24,168 nucleotides of DNA from contig JBKDZR010000094.1 in NCBI GenBank assembly GCA_047971485.1, positions 1 to 24,168 of the forward strand, written 5' to 3'. Positions 20,577 through 24,168 of the stretch are shown here, in pieces. Position numbers and translations under genes: made by a program. Source of the stretch: JBKDZR01 sp047971485 (GTDB lineage Bacteria > Pseudomonadota > Alphaproteobacteria > Rhodobacterales > Rhodobacteraceae). The notes beneath the pieces were generated by a model. It was not told the origin of the DNA and did no database searches. It worked only from the letters and a program-made list of their open reading frames with translations. Numbering within the stretch: position 1 is the stretch's first letter; the number at the start of each line of letters is the position of its first letter.

Positions 20577-22985
20577 ATGAAATTCACCCTCTCCTGGCTG
20601 AAAACCCATCTGGAAACCGAGGCCAGCCTCGATGAGATCCTCTATGCCCTGACCGATCTGGGCCTTGAGGTCGAGGGCGTCGAAAACCCGGCCGACAAGC
20701 TGCGCGATTTCACCCTGGGCTATGTCAAACAGGCCGAGAAGCACCCCGATGCCGATCGTCTGCGGGTTTGCGTGGTGGAAACCGATGAGGGCGATACCCA
20801 GATCATCTGCGGCGCCCCCAATGCCCGCGCGGGTATCACCGTGGTCGTGGCGAAGCCCGGCACCTATGTGCCCGGCATCGACACCACCATTCAGGTCGGC
20901 AAGATCCGGGGCATCGAAAGCCATGGCATGATGGCCTCGGAACGCGAGATGGAACTGTCCGACGAACACAGTGGCATCATTGAATTGCCCTCAGGCGCGG
21001 TTGGGCAGCGCTTCACCGACTGGCTGGCCGAGAACGATCCCGCCAAGGTCGACCCGGTGATCGAGATCGCCATCACGCCGAACCGCCCCGATGCGCTGGG
21101 GGTTCTTGGTATTGCCCGGGATCTGGCCGCGCGCGGACTGGGCCGGCTGAAAGAGGCCCCGGTGGCCCCCGTGCCCGGCAGCTTTCCGTCGCCGATTTCC
21201 GTGTCGATTGATGCCGACACGCTGGATGAGGCGCCGTTCTTTGCCGGCCGGGTGATCCGTGGGGTAAAGAACGGTCCCAGCCCCGCATGGCTGCAGGATC
21301 GCCTGCGGGCCATCGGGTTGCGGCCCATCTCGACCCTGGTCGATATCACCAACTTCTTCACCTATGATCAGAACCGCCCGTTGCACGTGTTCGACATGGC
21401 CAAGGTCAAGGGCGATCTGCGTGTGCACCGCGCCCAGGGTGGTGAAACGATGCAGGCGCTGGACGAAAAGACCTATACCTTCGCGCCGGGCATGATCGTC
21501 ATCTCGGATGATAATGGTCCCGAAAGCATCGCCGGCATCATGGGCGGCGAGGAAACCGGCGTGACCGAGGCCACCACCGATGTGTTCCTGGAAAGCGCCT
21601 ATTGGGATCCGATCCGCATCGCCTATACGGGCCGCGCGCTGAAGATCAATTCCGATGCCCGCTACCGGTTCGAACGCGGCGTTGATCCGGCCTTTTCGCT
21701 GCCGGGGCTGGAACTGGCGACCCGGATGATCCTTGATCTCTGCGGGGGTGAGGCCTCGGATGTGGTGACCGCAGGGGCCGTGCCGGACACCGCGCGCGCC
21801 TATCCGCTGGACACTGCGCGGGTGATCAGCCTGGTGGGGATGGAGATCCCGGCCGATACCCAGCGCGCCACCCTGACGGCCCTTGGTTTCCGCATGGAGG
21901 GGGACCTGGCCCATGTGCCGTCCTGGCGCCCCGATGTGCAGGGCTCGGCCGATCTGGTTGAGGAAGTGGCGCGCATCGCATCCCTGACCGGGCTGGTTGG
22001 CCAGCCCATGGCCCGGCCGCATCCCGGCGTTCCCCGCCCGATCCTGACGCCCATGCAGCGCCGGGAAGGGGCCGCGCGGCGGATGCTGGCCGGGCTGGGC
22101 TATAATGAATGCGTTACCTACAGTTTCATTGACGGCAAGGCGGCGGATCTGTTCGGCAATGGCGCCGACAGCCTTCGGCTGGAAAACCCGATCAGTTCCG
22201 AGATGACCCATATGCGCCCCTCGCCCCTGCCGGGGCTGTTGCAGGCTGCGGCGCGCAATCAGGCGCGGGGCATGGGCGATCTGGCCCTGTTCGAGGTGGG
22301 GCAGGGCTTTACCGGTGGCGAGCCGGGGGAACAGGTGCTGCTGGCCACCGGCCTGCTGGTTGGTCAGACCGGTCCGCGTGATCCCCATGGCGCGCGTCGG
22401 AGCGTGGATGTCTATGATGCCAAGGCTGATGTCGAGGCGGTGTTGTCTGCCGCTGGCGCGCCGGCCAAGGTGATGATCCTGCGCGACACGGCCAGTTGGT
22501 TCCACCCGGGCCGTTCGGGGCGGATCTGCCTGGGGCCGAAGAAAACCCTGGCCGAATTTGGTGAAGTGCACCCTGGAATCCTGGAGGCTTTTGACGTCAA
22601 GGGGCCGGCTGTAGCCTTTAGCGTGTGGCTGGACCAGGTGCCGCTGCCGCGCGCCGGTCGGGCGACACGGCCGGCGTTGGTGCTGAGCGATCTGCAGGCG
22701 GTTGAACGCGATTTTGCCTTCGTCCTCGATCAGCGGGTCGAGGCGGCCAGCGTGGTCAACGCAGCGGCCGGGGCCGACAAGGCGCTGATCGCTGATGTCC
22801 GGGTTTTCGATGAATTTTCGGGGGAAAAAGCCGAGGTCCAGATGGGGGCGGGCAAGAAATCCCTGGCCATTGCCGTGCGCCTGCAACCCACCGAGAAGAC
22901 CCTGACGGAAAAGGAAATCGAGGCCGTTGCCGCGAAGATCGTCGAAAAGGTCGCCAAGGCCACCGGCGGCACGCTGCGCGGCTGA
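20577..22985 (+). CDS. pheT: phenylalanine-tRNA ligase beta subunit
   Basis: PheT is the beta subunit, carrying the tRNA-binding and editing domains. The 802 residues start MKFTLSWLKTHLETEASLDE. An EMAP-type tRNA-binding domain follows (about 39-150, with HPDADRLRVCVVETDEG and ICGAPNARAG). The B3/B4 editing region has STLVDITNFFTYDQNRPLHVFD and ESIAGIMGGEETGVTEATTD. Then comes the B5 domain, the core-like segment with ENPISSEMTHMRPSPLPGLL and GDLALFEVGQGF, and the C-terminal FDX-ACB domain (about 708-802, LSDLQAVERDFAFVLD). ATG 20577 follows the preceding stop by one base and has no clear ribosome site, suggesting coupling to the membrane protein upstream. Length is typical. Confidence 0.98.
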   Translation: MKFTLSWLKTHLETEASLDEILYALTDLGLEVEGVENPADKLRDFTLGYVKQAEKHPDADRLRVCVVETDEGDTQIICGAPNARAGITVVVAKPGTYVPGIDTTIQVGKIRGIESHGMMASEREMELSDEHSGIIELPSGAVGQRFTDWLAENDPAKVDPVIEIAITPNRPDALGVLGIARDLAARGLGRLKEAPVAPVPGSFPSPISVSIDADTLDEAPFFAGRVIRGVKNGPSPAWLQDRLRAIGLRPISTLVDITNFFTYDQNRPLHVFDMAKVKGDLRVHRAQGGETMQALDEKTYTFAPGMIVISDDNGPESIAGIMGGEETGVTEATTDVFLESAYWDPIRIAYTGRALKINSDARYRFERGVDPAFSLPGLELATRMILDLCGGEASDVVTAGAVPDTARAYPLDTARVISLVGMEIPADTQRATLTALGFRMEGDLAHVPSWRPDVQGSADLVEEVARIASLTGLVGQPMARPHPGVPRPILTPMQRREGAARRMLAGLGYNECVTYSFIDGKAADLFGNGADSLRLENPISSEMTHMRPSPLPGLLQAAARNQARGMGDLALFEVGQGFTGGEPGEQVLLATGLLVGQTGPRDPHGARRSVDVYDAKADVEAVLSAAGAPAKVMILRDTASWFHPGRSGRICLGPKKTLAEFGEVHPGILEAFDVKGPAVAFSVWLDQVPLPRAGRATRPALVLSDLQAVERDFAFVLDQRVEAASVVNAAAGADKALIADVRVFDEFSGEKAEVQMGAGKKSLAIAVRLQPTEKTLTEKEIEAVAAKIVEKVAKATGGTLRG

Positions 22986-23001
22986 CAGAGGAGAGTTACC
23001 C

Positions 23002-23472
23002 ATGAAACTGAAAGTCTATCTGTCCGGTGAGATCCATACCGACTGGCGTGAACGGATCATTGAGGGATCAAAGGGTTTGGAGATCGCCTTTGATGGGCCG
23101 GTGACCGATCACGATGCCAGCGACGATTGCGGTGTGGCCATCTTGGGCGATGAACCGAACAAGTTCTGGCATGATCGCAAGGGGGCCCAGGTCAACGCCA
23201 TCCGCACCCGTCGCGGTATTGAACAGGCCGATGTCGTGGTTGTGCGCTTTGGCGAGAAATACCGGCAATGGAATGCGGCCTTCGATGCGGGCTATGCGGC
23301 TGCACTGGGCAAATCGCTGATCGTGCTGCATCAGCGCGATCATCAGCATGCCCTCAAAGAGGTGGATGCCGCCGCCCTTGCCGTGGCCGAGGATCCCGCC
23401 CAGGTAGTGGCGATCTTGCGCTATGTGCTGACCGGTAAACTGCCGGCGGTCCGGGAAGAGGCCGCCGAATAG
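23002..23472 (+). CDS. YtoQ family protein
   Basis: This 156-residue soluble protein belongs to the YtoQ family, distantly related to nucleoside 2-deoxyribosyltransferases. Supporting motifs are KVYLSGEIHTDWRERI at the N-terminus, FDGPVTDHDASDDCG, and VVVVRFGEKYRQWNAAFDAG followed by ALGKSLIVLH, which matches the glutamate/asparagine and 'GK' pattern of that fold. The reaction is not established. AGAGGAG before ATG 23002 fixes the start; a longer frame from 22927 overlaps pheT and is a shadow. It follows pheT by 16 bases, so it is very likely the last gene of the pheS-pheT operon. Confidence 0.93.
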   Translation: MKLKVYLSGEIHTDWRERIIEGSKGLEIAFDGPVTDHDASDDCGVAILGDEPNKFWHDRKGAQVNAIRTRRGIEQADVVVVRFGEKYRQWNAAFDAGYAAALGKSLIVLHQRDHQHALKEVDAAALAVAEDPAQVVAILRYVLTGKLPAVREEAAE

Positions 23473-23486
23473 GCCCTGATCTGTCG

Positions 23487-23520
23487 TATGTGCCCCCGGC
23501 TGGTCGCCTTGGGGCATATG
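23487..23520 (+). terminator. possible terminator hairpin after ytoQ
   Basis: TATGTGCCCC (23487-23496) pairs with GGGGCATATG (23511-23520), including two G-T pairs, around a 14-base loop. It lies 15 bases after the ytoQ stop. No T-run follows directly, although CTTTTTCC occurs about 25 bases later. Confidence 0.35.
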
Positions 23521-23639
23521 TCGGCGTCCGGCAGCCTGGCACTTTTTCCCGCTGTCTGCCTGTCCGGCCTTCACGGTGTGATTGTCGGGCTGGTTTCCAT
23601 CGGTTCCGCGAACACTGCGCCCTTTGGTCGCACGATTCC

Positions 23640-23668
23640 TTGACGTCCCGCAGCTGGCCGCCTAACCG
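23640..23668 (+). promoter_or_regulatory. sigma-70-like promoter candidate for mscL
   Basis: TTGACG (23640-23645), five of six matches to the -35 consensus, is 17 bases from TAACCG (23663-23668), a poor -10. It lies 33 bases upstream of the mscL ATG, within the only gap before that gene. Confidence 0.3.
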
Positions 23669-23700
23669 GTTTTTCATAAAAGCGAAAACAGGAGAGCGGT

Positions 23701-24105
23701 ATGCTCAAGGAGTTCCAGAAATTTATCGCCCGGGGCAATGTCATGGACATGGCGGTCGGGATCATCATCGGGGCGGCGTTTACTGCCATCGTCACTTCGC
23801 TGGTCGACGACTTGATCAACCCGTTCATCGGCCTGTTCATGGGCGGTGTCGATTTCTCGGGGCTTGGGTTCACCATCGGCAGCGGTGAGGATGCCGCCGT
23901 CTTCGCCTATGGCAAGTTCATTACCGCCGTCATCAACTTCCTGATCGTTGCCTGGGTGGTGTTCCTGCTGGTCAAGGGCGTGAATGCGGTGAAAGAGGCG
24001 GCAACCAGCCCTGAAGAAGAGGCCCCCGCTGCCGATCCGGGCCCCAGCGAGAAAGATCTGTTGGTCGAGATTCGCGATGCCCTGACGGCCCGTAATCAGG
24101 CTTAA
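23701..24105 (+). CDS. mscL: large-conductance mechanosensitive channel MscL
   Basis: MscL is an inner-membrane pore that opens under membrane tension to release solutes during osmotic downshock. The 134 residues show the conserved N-terminus FQKFIARGNVMDMAVGIIIG, leading into TM1 (about 16-45) with AFTAIVTSLVDDLINPF. A periplasmic loop follows, with TM2 (about 70-96) from YGKFITAVINFLIVAWVVFLLVK, and a charged cytoplasmic helix ending KDLLVEIRDALTARN. ACAGGAG upstream of ATG 23701 gives the start. It stands alone after a 228-base gap, with its own candidate promoter, and is followed by a strong hairpin. Confidence 0.97.
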   Translation: MLKEFQKFIARGNVMDMAVGIIIGAAFTAIVTSLVDDLINPFIGLFMGGVDFSGLGFTIGSGEDAAVFAYGKFITAVINFLIVAWVVFLLVKGVNAVKEAATSPEEEAPAADPGPSEKDLLVEIRDALTARNQA

Positions 24106-24113
24106 GTGTGCTG

Positions 24114-24138
24114 GTGCAGGGCGGTTGCCGTCCTGCAC
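24114..24138 (+). terminator. strong hairpin after mscL
   Basis: GTGCAGGGCGG (24114-24124) pairs with CCGTCCTGCAC (24128-24138), eleven pairs with one G-T, around the three-base loop TTG. It starts nine bases after the mscL stop. No T-run follows, so it could act as a terminator or as a 3' stabiliser. Confidence 0.5.
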
Positions 24139-24168
24139 GACAGTGTCGCGGCCAATACATGGCCGTTC

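Noticed and set aside
4936..23003. Very long antisense or extended frames, for example minus 7238-8758, 9171-10541, 11221-12678, 16321-17847 and 20991-23003, and the upstream part of the minus frame 4936-6915
   Set aside because: They lie opposite genes with clear family motifs, lack ribosome sites and recognisable domains, and are expected from the low stop-codon frequency in GC-rich DNA.

Overview
The window is about 24 kb of GC-rich (roughly two thirds G+C), densely packed bacterial DNA. Its gene content points to an alphaproteobacterium of the Rhodobacteraceae/Rhodobacterales type: a DUF1244 protein next to pyruvate kinase, rpmI-rplT-pheS-pheT-ytoQ in a row, a CbiG-CobJ fusion, and CtrA-like TTAA-N7-TTAA boxes. 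It looks like core chromosome. I see no tRNA, rRNA, insertion sequence, CRISPR array or prophage gene.

Layout. Bases 1-73 hold the last codons of a threonine/serine dehydratase. Four minus-strand genes follow: a proline-rich single-pass membrane protein of unknown function (332-1888), then an operon read leftwards from 4250, a DUF1636 metal-binding protein, cobC and cobD, joined by 4-base overlaps. At 4449-4841 is a single-domain response regulator without the usual conserved lysine. A glutathionyl-hydroquinone reductase (minus) and a chromate transporter ChrA (plus) diverge from about 5926-6162, which contains a dyad.

The main block (7586-13062) is a plus-strand corrin-ring operon: cbiX, cobH, cobL, cobI and a cbiG-cobJ fusion. 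All four junctions are ATGA or GTGA overlaps. Together with cobC and cobD it supplies cobalt chelation, several ring methylations, the methylmutase step and assembly of the lower loop. CobM, CobK, a precorrin-3B monooxygenase (CobG/CobZ), CobF or CbiD, and CobNST are not in the window. The presence of CbiX and a CbiG domain makes it unclear from this window alone whether cobalt goes in early or late. CbiX has a striking Cys-rich, then His-rich tail.

An orphan TRAP substrate-binding protein (minus) converges on the cob operon. It diverges from a class III CoA-transferase whose two halves look circularly permuted. Next come DUF1244 (minus) and pyruvate kinase, preceded by a LacI-type dyad. The right end is translational housekeeping: rpmI-rplT with a clear terminator, then pheS, an unrecognised three-helix membrane protein, pheT and ytoQ, and finally mscL with a strong 3' hairpin. 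The membrane protein between the two phenylalanyl-tRNA synthetase genes and the unusual cobalt chelatase and ring operon are the most interesting items. No complete new system is evident.
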